From contig JAKTNV010000017.1 of the NCBI GenBank assembly GCA_022747635.1, positions 62,001 to 126,000 of the forward strand: a stretch of 64,000 nt of DNA, given 5' to 3'. The notes under the pieces are model-generated. The model had not been told where the DNA came from, made no database searches, and worked only from the letters and a program-made list of their open reading frames with translations. This document shows positions 44,361-56,205 of the stretch, piece by piece. Made by a program: the position numbers and the translations under genes. Positions within the stretch are counted from its first letter, which is position 1; every line of letters begins with the position of its first letter. The stretch is from Hetaerina americana. Taxonomy: Eukaryota > Arthropoda > Insecta > Odonata > Calopterygidae.

Positions 44361-46667
44361 CCCAATAAATACATTAACCAATAAAGTATGTCCAAAAGGC
44401 AATGTGTTTTGTGTGTACACGCCGTTTGTGTATCAGGTTATATAATAAGAATGTTACTTATGGATTCTAATTACAGTCAATCAAAATAGTCTTTATTTGG
44501 AATTTTTCATCTGCTATGCATAAAAGTCATCCATGCTCAAAAATATGTAGTACCATTATGTTAGATTTTCAAATAATTTTGGCCAGCATATCCTTGCCAG
44601 AGTAAAAGTGATAGAATGCTTCCTGCTCAGAGTGGGCCTCAAATCCCAAACAAACATTTTAGAAGCATGCACTCCCAAGCAATGCCACAGCTATGTGTCA
44701 ACATGATAAAATGATACTGTTGGCAACTGCAATTGGCAGTTTCTGCTTGCAAGATACAAAACATATATACAGACTTAAGGAAAACTAAAATTGAAAAGTT
44801 TGGAAGGCCAATGCTGTAAATTGGATTTTAAGGCTAGCTAGGGACTAAATATTAAGTCACTGTGATAGCTCCAATGAATGTCTCACTGCAAACTCTGAAA
44901 TTCATTTCAATATAGTGCTCTTAAGAGGCATTCAAACCAGTAAACCAAAGTATTGCTATAAATCACATTATTTACTGGGTTAGTCACATCAGTCTTTATT
45001 ATATGTATGTTCAGGTTTGATAGCTAAAAAAATTATTCAAAACTAAAAAAATTGAATGTCAAAGTCACCTCCCTGGTTTACGCAATAAAAGATTCAATTG
45101 TTCAAAGCCAGAATCCAGAACTGGATTGGTATATTTTTAAGTCTAGATAATTTCTATGAAATGCCTTAGTGGTCATGTGGCAATGAAATAAACTAGTGTT
45201 GTATTTTTGTATCCTGACAAAACCTAGCATTTATCTTTGGTTTCAGTCTAGTTCATGTAAATTATTCATATACCTTTTCATTCTAAATTTGTATGATGCA
45301 TTAATTCTGAACACCCATAGACAAACATTTAAATTCTCTGTGAATTTTTGGGATTCTATTGCATCATCTTTTCCCTTAGCTCTATTTATGCATTGTGTCA
45401 ATTTTGCCATGGATATTGTTTATCTTCATCATGATTTATCAGTTAAGCATCCAGAGATTTCAGGGAGGTACGAATGATCTAGATTTGCTCAAACCCATTT
45501 TCTTATGAACTTCTTGGATGTATAAATAGGTACTGTGTAAGTTCGGACTTATGTTATGAGATATTAGTACTAAATGTATCATCTAAATCTTACTGATAGG
45601 AATGGAGCCTGTGAGGGCATCAAAGTGAATGGGTGTATAAGATGTTTCATTTTTTGCTTATGGAAAGAGAGTAAGGCATTTCAGGTAATAACAGATATCA
45701 CCTACATTTGATTCCATGGAAGGACAACCTCAAACTAGGAGCTTAGTTAAGTGGGCACATCTACCTTTTGAATGTGCTGCTCTGTGAAAAGGGAGTCGAT
45801 CTTTAAACTGTGAATTATTAAGTTATGTAAACAGGTAATGGGTGTATAAAAATAGCTCATAAGGGTGTACAGTCTTTTATAGCATACATATCCTGGTGCA
45901 AGTAGATGAATCAGTTGGAATGTTTTGACTGAGAACTTAAGTTGGTATTGCGAGCTGTGTGTCCAATTTCAGCTTTCTAGTAACCCGTCAGGGGTGATTG
46001 TTAAGTTAGAACTATGAAATAGAGAAATGTCAAACTTTAAATGAAATATTATCGCCATACGTCAACACTATTAAAAGAAAGTAGCAGAACCAATAGCATA
46101 AGTAGTTATACACATGGCTATTAATATTTACAGCAATTTTTTCTTGTTGAGAATCGTATTTAGGTAATTATTTATTGTTAAGACTGGAATAAAATTCTCT
46201 CTAGAAAGATAGGTAAACATTTTCTAATTCCGTCATGATCTTGCCTTCAAGCCACTATTGTAATATACTGTCACAGTTTGACACATTTGGCAATTTAAAT
46301 ATTGCATTTAAAATTAAGAGTCCTAATTTTAGAGGTTTTTGGCTAAAAATGTGCAGTTGAGACGAGTAGATGACACTAGAGTTTTGCTATGCAAGCATAA
46401 TGTCATATTTTAATGGAGTAAGGTTAATATCTTGTCATTGACCGGGATTTAGAGTCCAGTTTGCAAGCATTTATGTAGTTCATAACATGAGGGATTTTTC
46501 AATGATTTCTCAATTATCAGTTTATCTCTTTTTTTAAATGTAACCTTGTTAATATCAACCAGGAGAAAATTTAACTCTGTTCTGGTTCTCATAATTTTAA
46601 GTGGTAATAGTTTAAATGAAAGTACTGAGTTACCAGACTTATTAATATCATTTTTTCTTATTTATAG
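44361..46667 (+). other. Intron sequence of the AP1AR-like gene
   Basis: AT-rich, nothing recognised. Confidence 0.5.
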
Positions 46668-46798
46668 AAAAATGGGAGCCGGTGGAACTAATTCTCTTAA
46701 TGCTTGCCCATTAAATGTTTATGCTTTGGAAGAGCTTCAAGATGTCACCTCACCATCTACACCACATAGTTCAATTGATTTGGAGTGGGAACCAGAAG
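46668..46798 (+). CDS. AP1AR: AP1AR-like gene, exon with first LEW module
   Basis: 131 nt encode KMGAGGTNSLNACPLNVYAL, then EELQDVTSPSTPHSSIDLEW and EPE. The acceptor is ttttttcttatttatag and the donor GAAG|gtaaag. It enters in phase 2, matching the exon ending at 38848, and leaves in phase 1, matching the exon at 53093. SSIDLEWEPEG lines up with STSLDLEWEDEEG of vertebrate AP1AR, in its AP-1- and Arp2/3-binding half. Across the next junction EG-LMLPEV parallels EGMNRMLPM. Both phase and motif order support a real exon. Confidence 0.75.
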
Positions 46799-47594
46799 GT
46801 AAAGTATCACTTTTATCAAGTTATATTCACAAATTTGACCTTGCGGCTGACATTGTGCTAACATTTTCGCTAGGAAGATACGATAGATTTCATATTGAAA
46901 ATTTAGTAGAAGTGTTCAAACAGTACATGGAAAAATCATTACTCTGCAAAGTAATAGGGAGTTATGTGCCTCATGCATTGCTGTAGGCATGAGTTAGTCA
47001 AGAAAGCAATCAATCCTCCCAGCTCCTAAGTCCAACTCCACATTTCCACTGAGAACTGCTGGCTTTCAGTATTAATTTGGTGGGTGGGTGCTAATTGCAT
47101 TGAACCAATTGAGCATATTAAGGATTAATTTTTTCAATGATATTAAATTTCCCTGAATTTTACCACCATTATATGTTAATAAAGGTCAGTTTTGAACACT
47201 GCTAAATGGCAATTATCTATGTAGCATGAGAAAATCATGTTGTATCTTCAAAGACATTTCCCCCCTTCATTTCAGCATAACTTCTGTCAGCCTTTATGCT
47301 GGCAGAAAAGCCTAATCTCTTCCTTCTTCTAACCTGATTTTCTGATATTTTCCATTTTATCTTAACATCCTACCATTACTAATGTAACACACTACCTTTC
47401 AATATTTCCTCTCCAGACTTTCTCTGCCTTAATTGGATTCCCCTAGCATCTTCCTCTGTTCATCTACCATATTTGAAACTCCATCTTTAGTCATAATGTT
47501 AATGGCTTTTGGATGTTCCTCGACGGCAGGTTGTCTCTTGGCAACAACAGTTTCTCCAGCCATGCTTCTGGTGCATTCTGGTCAAAAGTGGCAA
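46799..47594 (+). other. Intron sequence of the AP1AR-like gene
   Basis: AT-rich with no exon recognised. A small minus-strand frame (MAGETVVAKRQPAVEEH..., about 47568-47434) is open for 44 codons but has no support. Confidence 0.45.
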
Positions 47595-47596
47595 TA

Positions 47597-48928
47597 CTAC
47601 CTTGATCAAAAAGTTCCCGGAATAACCACCGTGTGGCGCTCCCATCGTTCCGATTTGAGTTCTGTTTTTTTTGTTAAATTGGTACATCTGTTGTTGATAT
47701 TCCCTTTAAATCTTAGTGTCATAACTTGACATTTGCAAAAGTTGCGTAGCCAAGAGTACATCTATCTCTGTGTGTGTTGGCGATTTTTTACAATTTCAGA
47801 AATGGATTTAAATTTGCAACAACGAACTTGTATTAAATTTTGCGTAAAAAACGGATTTAGTGGCGCACGGACGTTGGAAATGTTGGAAAAGTGTTTCGGC
47901 AACGATTCTCTAAAAAAACGGTCGTTTACCAGTGGCACGAGCGGTTCAGAAGTGGTCGTGAGTCAATCGAAGATGATGAACGCAGTGGCAGACCATCGAC
48001 ATCGAAAGTCGGTGAAAAAATTGATAAAGTAAAAGAAATGTTGGTCAATAACCGCAAATTAACCATCAGAGAAATAGCGGAGGACTTGAACATTGCCTAT
48101 GGATCCGCCCAAGACATTGTGGTTAATGATTTGGGTTTCCGTCGTGTAGCAGCAAAGTTGGTGCCAAAAGACCTCAATTTCATGCAAAAAAGAGACCGTG
48201 TTGACGTCGCAAAAGACATGATTTGTGAGGCTGAATCCGATCCCACATTCATCAAAAGGATCATTACTGGAGACGAGACGTGGGTTTATGAGTACGACAC
48301 GCAATCCAGACATCAGGCAGGTGAATGGCGTTCACCAAATGAGCCGAGACCAAAAAAACCACGTCGTTTTCAGTCAAAAAAGAAGGCAATGCTGACGGTT
48401 TTCATGGATTACAACGGTGTAGTGCATCATGAATTTTTGCCAGAAGGCCAGACAGTAAACAAAGAGTATTATTTGGGCGTTATGAGACGTTTGCGTGAAG
48501 CAATTCGCCGAAAGAGACCAGAAATGTGGGCAGAAAACTCGTGGATTTTGCACCATGATAACGCACCGTCGCACAGTGTTATCATTATTCGTAATTTTTT
48601 GACGAAAAATGCAACAAATACCATCCAACAGCCACCGAATTCACCTGATTTGGCTCCCTGTGACTTCTTTCTGTTCAATCGAGTTAAAAAACCATTACGG
48701 GGAACGCGTTTTAGCAGCCGAGAGGAAGTAATGGAAAAATCGCAGGAAGCACTGATGGACATACCGAAAACCGAATATAAAAAAATGTTTCGAGGATTGG
48801 ATCAAGCGCTGGCATAAGTGTGTTGCAGTCGATGGGGATTACTTTGAAGGGGACAATATAGATTTAGATGAATAAACTTGTATTTTTAATTTTCTGAATA
48901 AATTCCGGGAACTTTTTGATCAAGGTAG
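47597..48928 (+). mobile_element. Nearly intact mariner transposon (copy 2)
   Basis: 1332 bp between TA dinucleotides (47595-47596 and 48929-48930). The terminal inverted repeats are perfect over 27 bp (47597-47623 and 48902-48928), starting ctaccttgatcaaaaagttc. Length and DD34D transposase identify a mariner. Perfect ITRs and only two one-base frame breaks mark a recent insertion. It sits in an intron of the AP1AR-like gene in the same orientation. Confidence 0.93.
47802..48875 (+). pseudogene. Mariner transposase, broken only by two A-run indels
   Basis: The transposase catalyses cut-and-paste movement through its DD34D core. It starts at ATG 47802 (MDLNLQQRTCIKFCVKNGF). After the A run near 47921-47928 the frame moves by one base, and a 308-codon frame continues through WHERFRSG, GRPSTS, IREIAEDLNIAYGS and CAKLVPK-like AAKLVPKDL. 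The catalytic aspartates lie in TGDETW, HHDNAPSHS and SPDLAPCDFF, with 34 residues between the last two. Near 48778-48784 a second A run restores the original frame, so the ending KCVAVDGDYFEGDN is in frame with the start. The net length is 357 codons plus stop, as expected for mariner. All catalytic residues are kept. Sequencing error in homopolymers is a possible alternative to real mutation. Confidence 0.9.
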
Positions 48929-48930
48929 TA

Positions 48931-49355
48931 TATCAATTTTGGCATTCTTTAATAGTGGAATGGGAGCCCTAGGTTGGCTCTGATTGGTTAAGCTGGGTGT
49001 CTGGTTATCAATTTTGAATACTCTCTCTAAGCTATTGGCTAACATATAGCCATCCTCTCTGTTGTAATTATCAGGGTTTTTGGTGATTTAGTAATTTATA
49101 TTCCCTCCTGGATCAGGCTTGGATTTAAGTGGCTCCCACTGCAAATCACTTTTGCTTTATTGAAGTCCACCATTTGGCCAGTTCAAACCACACATGCTGT
49201 GAGGTAGTGGAAAGGCAGAGCTGTTTCTTCCCTGTGATGTGTGCATGTTCTTGTAGCCTTCATTTGATCAATCTTCCAATCTGCCCTATGAACAATTTTC
49301 CTCAGAGTATGGAAGCTGGTAGACTCTCTGATATAGCAAACAGGAGACCTTTTCT
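48931..49355 (+). other. Intron sequence of the AP1AR-like gene
   Basis: AT-rich, nothing recognised. The RTE-like copy may extend slightly into it. Confidence 0.45.
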
Positions 49356-50640
49356 TTAGGCTTGGGAAGAATGTTGCCAGTTTTCTTGCAGCAACTGAAT
49401 CTCGTCTTCACATTCTATCTGGAAAGGACTCTCACGATTCTCTCTGTGTATCCTGCAACATATGAAATGGCAGCATAAGCTTTGGGTTTCTCTCATGTCT
49501 CTCCTTACCCTTTGCCTACTTTGACCATTTTGGTCCACATCAATCCTGAAATAGGTAAGCTGTTCCACCTCCTCTAGTTTTTGTCCTCCTATTTTAACGT
49601 TTAGCATAGCCTTTTCCTTCCTACTAAACTGTATAACCTTTGTTTTATTTACATTTATTCTCATCCCATACCTATTGCTCTGGCATTCCAATGCACTCAG
49701 CAATGCCTGCAAACCCCTTGCTTGACTGACAAACTATAGCTTGATCATCAGCAAACTTAACTGATTTTATAAATTCCCAGCTGACTTTCATTCCTATGCC
49801 TAGCTCTTGATTGCTCAAACCCACCTATGATTGCTTGGTGGCATGTTTACCTGAAAAATGACTAAGTTCATCGGTTCTGCTTTTATCTCAACTAGTAATT
49901 TTCAACCTGTGTTTGTTCTGTTTACTCTATTACTTCTTACCTCTTTATTCAATATTACGGCAACCCTCTATGTAATAATACCCTTGTTGGCTCTCGTCCC
50001 ATGTACTATTCTATAACTATCACTCCAGCAATCTCCGCTATTCTTCCATCTCACCTTGTATAAACCTAAAATATCTTCATTTCCACTATCCATCTCTTGC
50101 CTTGTATTCTCTAATTTACCTGTCCTTAGCATTGCTCTAACATTCCCAGTTCCTATTCTAACTAATTTGATCTTCTGTCCTGCTGCTGTCGGTTTTCCGT
50201 TGCAAGGGTTTTGTGAGATGACGACCACAGAAGCCTTGCCTCTCCCGCTGCCAGGCATGACACATGGCCGATTTGGCCGAGTCCCATAGTTTTTAGGACT
50301 CATTTTCTCTATACTGTCCATCATAAAAGTCATGTGATTAATAATTAAGGATTAATTAATTAATTCCCGTTGCCTTCCTCATTAGTATTTTTAACATGAC
50401 ACCATTAATGGCCTCCCCATTGGGTTCGGATGCCTTTGTGGCCACCAGACTGCAGAATAGATGCTGTACAGACTACCTTTTGTCTTACTGCTAACCTTCG
50501 ACATAACCTACCAGAAGCAATAATCATTGCTCCTGCCAGCACAGCTTTCGGGCATCATCGGAATGCACGAGCCCTTCCACATCATCAAGGTTCATTTGTA
50601 GTGCATGGGAGAGATCTTCACTGAATGATGAACTTTCTCA
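49356..50640 (-). pseudogene. RTE-like element with 5' region, endonuclease and RT palm joined by deletion (copy C)
   Basis: The minus strand from 50640 begins with the 5' region shared with copies A and B (gggctcgtgcattccgatga, gagcaatgattattgcttct). It then gives PCVMPGSGRGKAS, KIKLVRIGTGNVRAMLRTGK (the TWN asparagine is kept as GN) and EDILGLYKVRWKNSGDCWSD, then EIKAEP-like sequence near 49880. Near 49760 it jumps to the RT palm: SVKFADDQAIVCQSS (catalytic FADD), then LSALECQSNRYGMRINVNKT and KVIQFSRKEKAML, ending in a thumb region with frameshifts. The second half of the endonuclease and the first half of the RT are missing. It is antisense in an intron of the AP1AR-like gene. Confidence 0.75.
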
Positions 50641-51201
<561 letters not shown>

Positions 51202-51230
51202 ATGTATATATATGTTTGTGTGTTTTTGTA

Positions 51231-51736
51231 TAGATACAAGATCCAGCATCCTTAATCCAAGATCCTAACATTTTTCCTAACTGGAAGCTCTTAAATTTAT
51301 CATAAAGTGGAATTAAGGCTGGCTTAATACCTGTCACTCCTAAGAATCGTTTTATGTGCTTATGGTCCATTCAGGTGGGAATTTAGTACTTTCTTACCAG
51401 TCAGATAACCAGCAACAGCTCTCTGACCATACCACCAGAAGCAGGATGAGATTTTTTGGCTGTTCTTATTAAATATGAATGTAGATAAAACCCGTAGCAT
51501 ATTCCACTGGAGTGGTAAGTTATTTATTTACTGCTTCTTGCGGGATCCTATCTTTTCTCTTTTTATGAAAAAGCCTTGGTACTCATGACAAAGATCATCA
51601 CTGTAATTTACTGTTATAGTGGTGGTTGATAACCAAAAATTAAATGCCTTTTGGCTGCTGGAAGGAATGAAAGTTAATGTTAATTATATGTATCTTATGT
51701 ATATTAAGCTTCACAGTAGCCATATGTTTATCATTG
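51231..51736 (+). other. Intron sequence of the AP1AR-like gene
   Basis: AT-rich, nothing recognised. Confidence 0.5.
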
Positions 51737-51738
51737 TA

Positions 51739-52621
51739 CAGGGTCCATACAATAAGTATCGGGACTGGTTCCATAAATTAAAATTTATTGCAGTTATCAT
51801 TACAGTTAATTAATAATCTTCAAAATACATTCCTCCTGCATCGATACACTTAGTTCAGTGCCTCTGCCACTCGTCAAAAGCCCGCTGGAAGTCGGTTTCC
51901 GGAATACTGTTGACTGCTGTTACTTTGTTGTTGCCACTTGAACAGCCTCGATGGAGTCGAACCGATATCCTTTGAGCTCCTTTAGAGCTATCCTTTGAGG
52001 TAATAAAGTTTGCGAGAAAGTCTTCATCTTCCTGGATGCAGTCCAAAATTTCTTGCAAAATTTCCACCCATGACAGGTTTTATTCCTCGCTCAAGACTTT
52101 TGGCACCAGCTTCACGCACACTTTTCTCATCGCAAAATCCTCTGTTACATTGGTTTGAACCATTCCGACTAAAAGGCCGGTCTCCTCACTGATAAGGGTG
52201 ATGGTTAAACGCCTGTCAAAGTCCAAAACTTATTTCACTTTGGCCACCTGAGCATCGGTTTGGTCTTCAACGAGCTCCCGGCCTTCCTTAACATTTTCTG
52301 CCACTCAAAAATTCTTGTGCGGCTTGAGGCATCATCCCCATAAGCCTGTTTAATGAGTTCAAGGGTCTTTTCCCTATTTTAAAGCAAAACTTCACAGCAT
52401 ATTGTTGCTCGACAGTGTGCTCCATGCTGGTGCGACAACACCACAAACAATCACACATCACAAAAATTGACCTCTTGTCTCAATGCATGCCCAAAGGTGA
52501 CTTGACTAAAGTGCGCCTGAGTGGTGGTGGACCTCTCTACCAAGCCGATCGATTGGACCTCCATCCACCGCTCTGTTGAGGCTACAGCGAACCAGTCACA
52601 ATACTTATTGTACGGACCCTG
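51739..52621 (-). mobile_element. Internally deleted mariner (non-autonomous copy 2)
   Basis: 883 bp between TA dinucleotides (51737-51738 and 52622-52623), with ends cagggtccatacaataagta and, in reverse complement, cagggtccgtacaataagta. The minus strand carries the same pieces as copy 1 at 39234: N-terminal transposase (VEQQYAVKFCFK near 52425, VCAKLVPKVLSEE-like near 52100) and C-terminus (NSIPETDFQRAFDEWQRH at 51860-51910). The deletion junction near 51983-51993 is the same as in copy 1 (aaaggagctcaaagg following ggatagc), with only point differences. The 5' part also has a short extra deletion near 52250-52270. Confidence 0.88.
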
Positions 52622-52623
52622 TA

Positions 52624-53092
52624 AGTTATCAATCCAAGAACTAGTTTGTAGCATCTGTTCAAGCTAGCCTTTTTCCTAGCAATCTCTTTATTCCATCATA
52701 GTTTCTTGTTCTGACATCTCCCATCTTCTGAATTCCAAATTTCATTCATAGCCTTCCTCTTTTTATTCTGGGTCTCCAAAATTAATGTAAACTATAATGC
52801 CTCAGGATATGCCTAATTTGTTTATCTCTTCTTCTAGGGTCCTCAATAGACTCTCCTTGTCTCTCTCATTCCCTCTATTAGAAGCCTCTTAACCTCTTCA
52901 TTCGCTACCCTCTATTTTCTTTTCACTATTCATAAACACATTATTCTATTTTATTTTATATTTTCATAGAAAAAGGTAAGATGCTAATTGGTTCCTGACT
53001 CTCATGGAAACAGTGTCATGCATAACACAAGTTCATTAAGGCATGATGGTATTTGGACTTACCCAGTGGGTTTTTCTTATGATTTCACCCAG
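52624..53092 (+). other. Intron sequence of the AP1AR-like gene
   Basis: AT-rich. It ends with a good acceptor (tttttcttatgatttcacccag). Confidence 0.5.
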
Positions 53093-53400
53093 GACTGATG
53101 TTGCCAGAAGTGCCTGCCGGTATGGCGATGAGCGGAGAGAAGGATTATCCAATGGATCATCCAATGGATCATCCAATGTCTACAGTTTGCACATCTTCAC
53201 AAAGTGCTCCCTGGTCAAGAGTGTCCAGCCCCAATTCATTGGAATGGGATCCATGTGAGGAAGATCATGGGGTTGTGGGAGACAGCAGTGTTATATATGG
53301 TGAGGATGCAGAGACAGAGCAGCTGATCAGTGAGATAGAGCAGCTCACATCTCGTGCATTGAGAGAGACAGGCACAGGATGGGATGGAAGCCTGAGGTGA
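53093..53400 (+). CDS. AP1AR: AP1AR-like gene, last coding exon with second LEW module
   Basis: It enters in phase 1 from the exon at 46798 (G|GA) and reads LMLPEVPAGMAMSGEKDY, then a short repeat PMDHPMDHPM, then SRVSSPNSLEWDPCEEDHGV, and an acidic helical tail EDAETEQLISEIEQLTSRAL ending RETGTGWDGSLR with TGA at 53398. SPNSLEWDP parallels SDDSNGLEWENDF of vertebrate AP1AR, an adaptor that links AP-1 vesicles to kinesin-1 and restrains Arp2/3. The C-terminal helix has no counterpart that I recall there, so orthology is probable and not certain. A 12-base unit (atccaatggatc) repeated 2.7 times at 53147-53178 encodes the PMDH repeat and may vary in length. Confidence 0.75.
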
Positions 53401-53448
53401 TTACTGGTGCTATGTGGTTTAGATTTAAGCTGCTTCATCTTCTGTTAC

Positions 53449-53454
53449 AATAAA
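53449..53454 (+). terminator. Polyadenylation signal AATAAA of the AP1AR-like gene
   Basis: AATAAA lies 49 bases after the stop codon, followed within 30 bases by T/G-rich sequence (gttaaatgtgtatgtattatg). A very short 3' UTR ending near 53475 is implied. Confidence 0.6.
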
Positions 53455-53475
53455 TCTGTTAAATGTGTATGTATT

Positions 53476-55104
53476 ATGTATGTACTTGGTAAATTGAACC
53501 ATGCGCTATGTAAGTAAGCCAAATACATATCATTACATCTTGAGTGTTATACTCTGTTTTTATGTTACATTTACATGGGGTTATCCTGTATTTATTCATT
53601 AGCAATTGTAAATAATTCACCTTGTTAATTGTTTTGTAATGTAACAATTACAAAACCAGGTTGTGATAATTGTTGTTGAAAAATAACTTTTAATAATTTA
53701 GCATTTCATTACCATTTATCTGGATGTAATAAGACTTTAATATATTGGTGACTGTATTGTTGGAGAATTTTATGCAAATTATCTATTGGGATTCCACTGA
53801 GCCTAACCTTAATTTTTAATATTACATCTTCAAGCAGCATTGATATAGTTGGATGCTCCTTGACAGAATAAATTTTGAAATCTAAATAAATACTGTTCCT
53901 ATTAAAGTGAATAGATAGGTATATCAAGTTATGAGCCAATCTGCAATTTGCTATTGAAATTTTTTTAAGCTTTTGGATCCTGTTGGCATACAATATGTTA
54001 ATCTCTGTTCAGTATGTGTTTTAAAGTCAATGTATTGAATATCCTGATATAGTCTACAATATGCCACAGAAAGAAATATGAATTTTAAAAACATTTTGAA
54101 AAATTTAACCTTTAAAACAGGTGCTCTGTGGGAATATGTAATGTGATTACAATTTTGTAGCCAAAGCTGTGAACAAGATAATGAGAGAATTGTTAATAAA
54201 ATATTCTAAAATAATTTTAATAAACTACAGATTATTTGTGAATTTTGTCATATGATAGATAATCTTTATAGCAGTGGCCCTTCATTATACTTTTCCATAT
54301 TTATATGCAACATTTATTTTTCCATTAAATAATTAAAATGTTAGCAGTGCATGAATTATGGGCAAGTTATTTTAGGGTTCTGCATTGATGTTGATATTCT
54401 ATCTTATCCTGGAAAACTTGTTCCTTATTTTAAAATTGTTCTTAAATGAATGGTTATAGCCAAGTTTTTGTAACATGTTCTTTTTTATCCCATCCTCTTC
54501 TTTACCATCTTGTATACTGTTATAACATTTCCCTTGCTCACTCTTCAATTTTTTCATTTGCTTTCAATTGATTTTTCCTCAGCCCTCTTAATCTTAAAAT
54601 GTGACTATATCCATAGCTGCTCGTAGAAACATAATGCTGGAGTGTCTTTATAACTGAGTACTGGATGATGTATGACTCTACCCAAGAGGGATGGATGGTG
54701 CCAAATAGTTTGCAACAGTAGCATTCATCAACAATGCAAGAAGCATCAAGACCCTGAAGGAAGATGATGAGGAGAAAGGAAGCTGGAGAATATGTTCCAC
54801 TGATGATGAGTAAAACAATGCTAGTGTAATACTTCCACCAACATCGATAATACCAACACCTTTTTTCTCTTTTAGCAAAATGTATAGTATACTGATTTTC
54901 CAGACCCATAAGATGCACTTTTTATCTCTTAGAATTTATAAAAGATACATGAATCAGACAGAAAGGATCAAATTATTTTGTTGCTAACACTTAATACAAA
55001 AAAATTGAATTGCTACATCTAAAAATGTACCCGTACATCAACGTTTATTCATCGTAATTAACTAGAAATTTGCTATCACTGGTGCAAAAGGCCTTTCAGC
55101 AGCA
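53476..55104. other. AT-rich intergenic DNA
   Basis: No gene or repeat recognised between the AP1AR-like gene and the GC-rich patch. Confidence 0.45.
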
Positions 55105-55540
55105 TTGTTTCAATGCTCTGAAGTGTATGCTCCATCTCCCCAGCACAGGAGTAGGGGAGTGCGGGTCAGAAGGGCCAGTCGTAATATTGGGATCTCAAAC
55201 AACATGGTCCAAGCCATGAAAGTGCCCCCACTATCCCCAGGAGACCCAAAATGCACCACTGTCCAGCTGTTGTGGTTCAGCGTTGAGCTAGACTTTGCGA
55301 TAGATGTTGCAGTGCTGTCGAGGGTGGTGGGTCAAGTCAGTGGGGCTGCAGGTAAAGCAGCCGGAGTCAAGACACCGTTGAATGGGTCTGCCTCTCGTGA
55401 ATGCCCGAGACAGGGCCTCGCGACGACTTACTTAACGAGAGACTTTTCGCATAACAAGTGGCAAGGAGAGGGGAATTCCCTAATTCATTGCACACCTGCC
55501 ACTGCAGTTTGTCTCAAGCACTCGTTCTGCTAGCATCTTT
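55105..55540. other. GC-rich patch with a 142-codon open frame, unidentified
   Basis: A GC-rich island in AT-rich DNA with a plus-strand frame at 55105-55533 (segments VQAMKVPPLSPGDPKCTTVQ, then LLWFSVELDFAIDVAVLSRV, then TPLNGSASRECPRQGLATTY). The frame starts with TTG, not ATG. No family is recognised, and it is not rRNA by inspection. It could be a fragment of an unrecognised transposon or processed transcript. Composition contrast suggests an insertion. Confidence 0.3.
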
Positions 55541-56015
55541 GTGTAGCTAGTGGTCCAATTTCAAATTTGTGTTCAAACATATTATCAGTGATTTTTGTGT
55601 GCAAAGTTTAATAATATTTTATGCATAGTTTTAAAAATGATCCCAAGCAATATGTGAGAAGAAAGTCATTAGAGAATAAAAAATAACTGTAGAAATAAAA
55701 AGTAAAATCATAGAACAAGGTTCACACCTTGTTTTATGATTTTTCTATGATCCAAAGACTAAGGAGATCGATGCTTCAAAGAGACTGACAAGTATCCACG
55801 CAGCGGTTACGTATTCTCAACGATGCTGAAAGGTTGCTTCTCATTTACATAAACGAACAAAAATTGTAATGTAACACGAGAATATAATTTTTGAGATGGG
55901 GAAAGTGATTTTCGCGGACTCAATAATAAGATGTCATGATCATCAACAGCCAAACAAGCATTTAACAATGGAATTTTTTTATATTTATTCTTTGCGCCTG
56001 GCATTTCACCATGTA

Positions 56016-56205
56016 TCAGATCTGTCCCAAAAGTAGCATGACTTATTTTTTCTTGGATGGACGAGCAGCGGTTTCTCTGGCTGGATTCAGTCTGAGGAAA
56101 GGCTACTCTCTGTCATGAACCTATTATTGGAACAGCGCTACGGCATCAAATTGTGCGTGAAACTGGACAAGACAAGGAAAGAGACTCATGAGATTAAGAT
56201 TGGAT
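56016..56205 (+). pseudogene. Mariner-like 5' fragment
   Basis: After a TA dinucleotide (56014-56015) comes an ITR-like start tcagatctgtcccaaaagta, and 100 bases later a frame MNLLLEQRYGIKLCVKLDKT then RKETHEI, which matches the N-terminus of mariner transposases (LEQRYxIKFCVKLGKTATET). Homology stops near 56205 and the 3' end is absent. It is a fourth mariner lineage by its end sequence. Confidence 0.5.

Noticed and set aside
45196..45477. 93-codon frame
   Set aside because: No homology or motif; AT-rich intronic sequence with random composition.
54538..54918. 126-codon minus-strand frame
   Set aside because: No recognisable motif, signal or splice context; composition typical of the surrounding AT-rich DNA.
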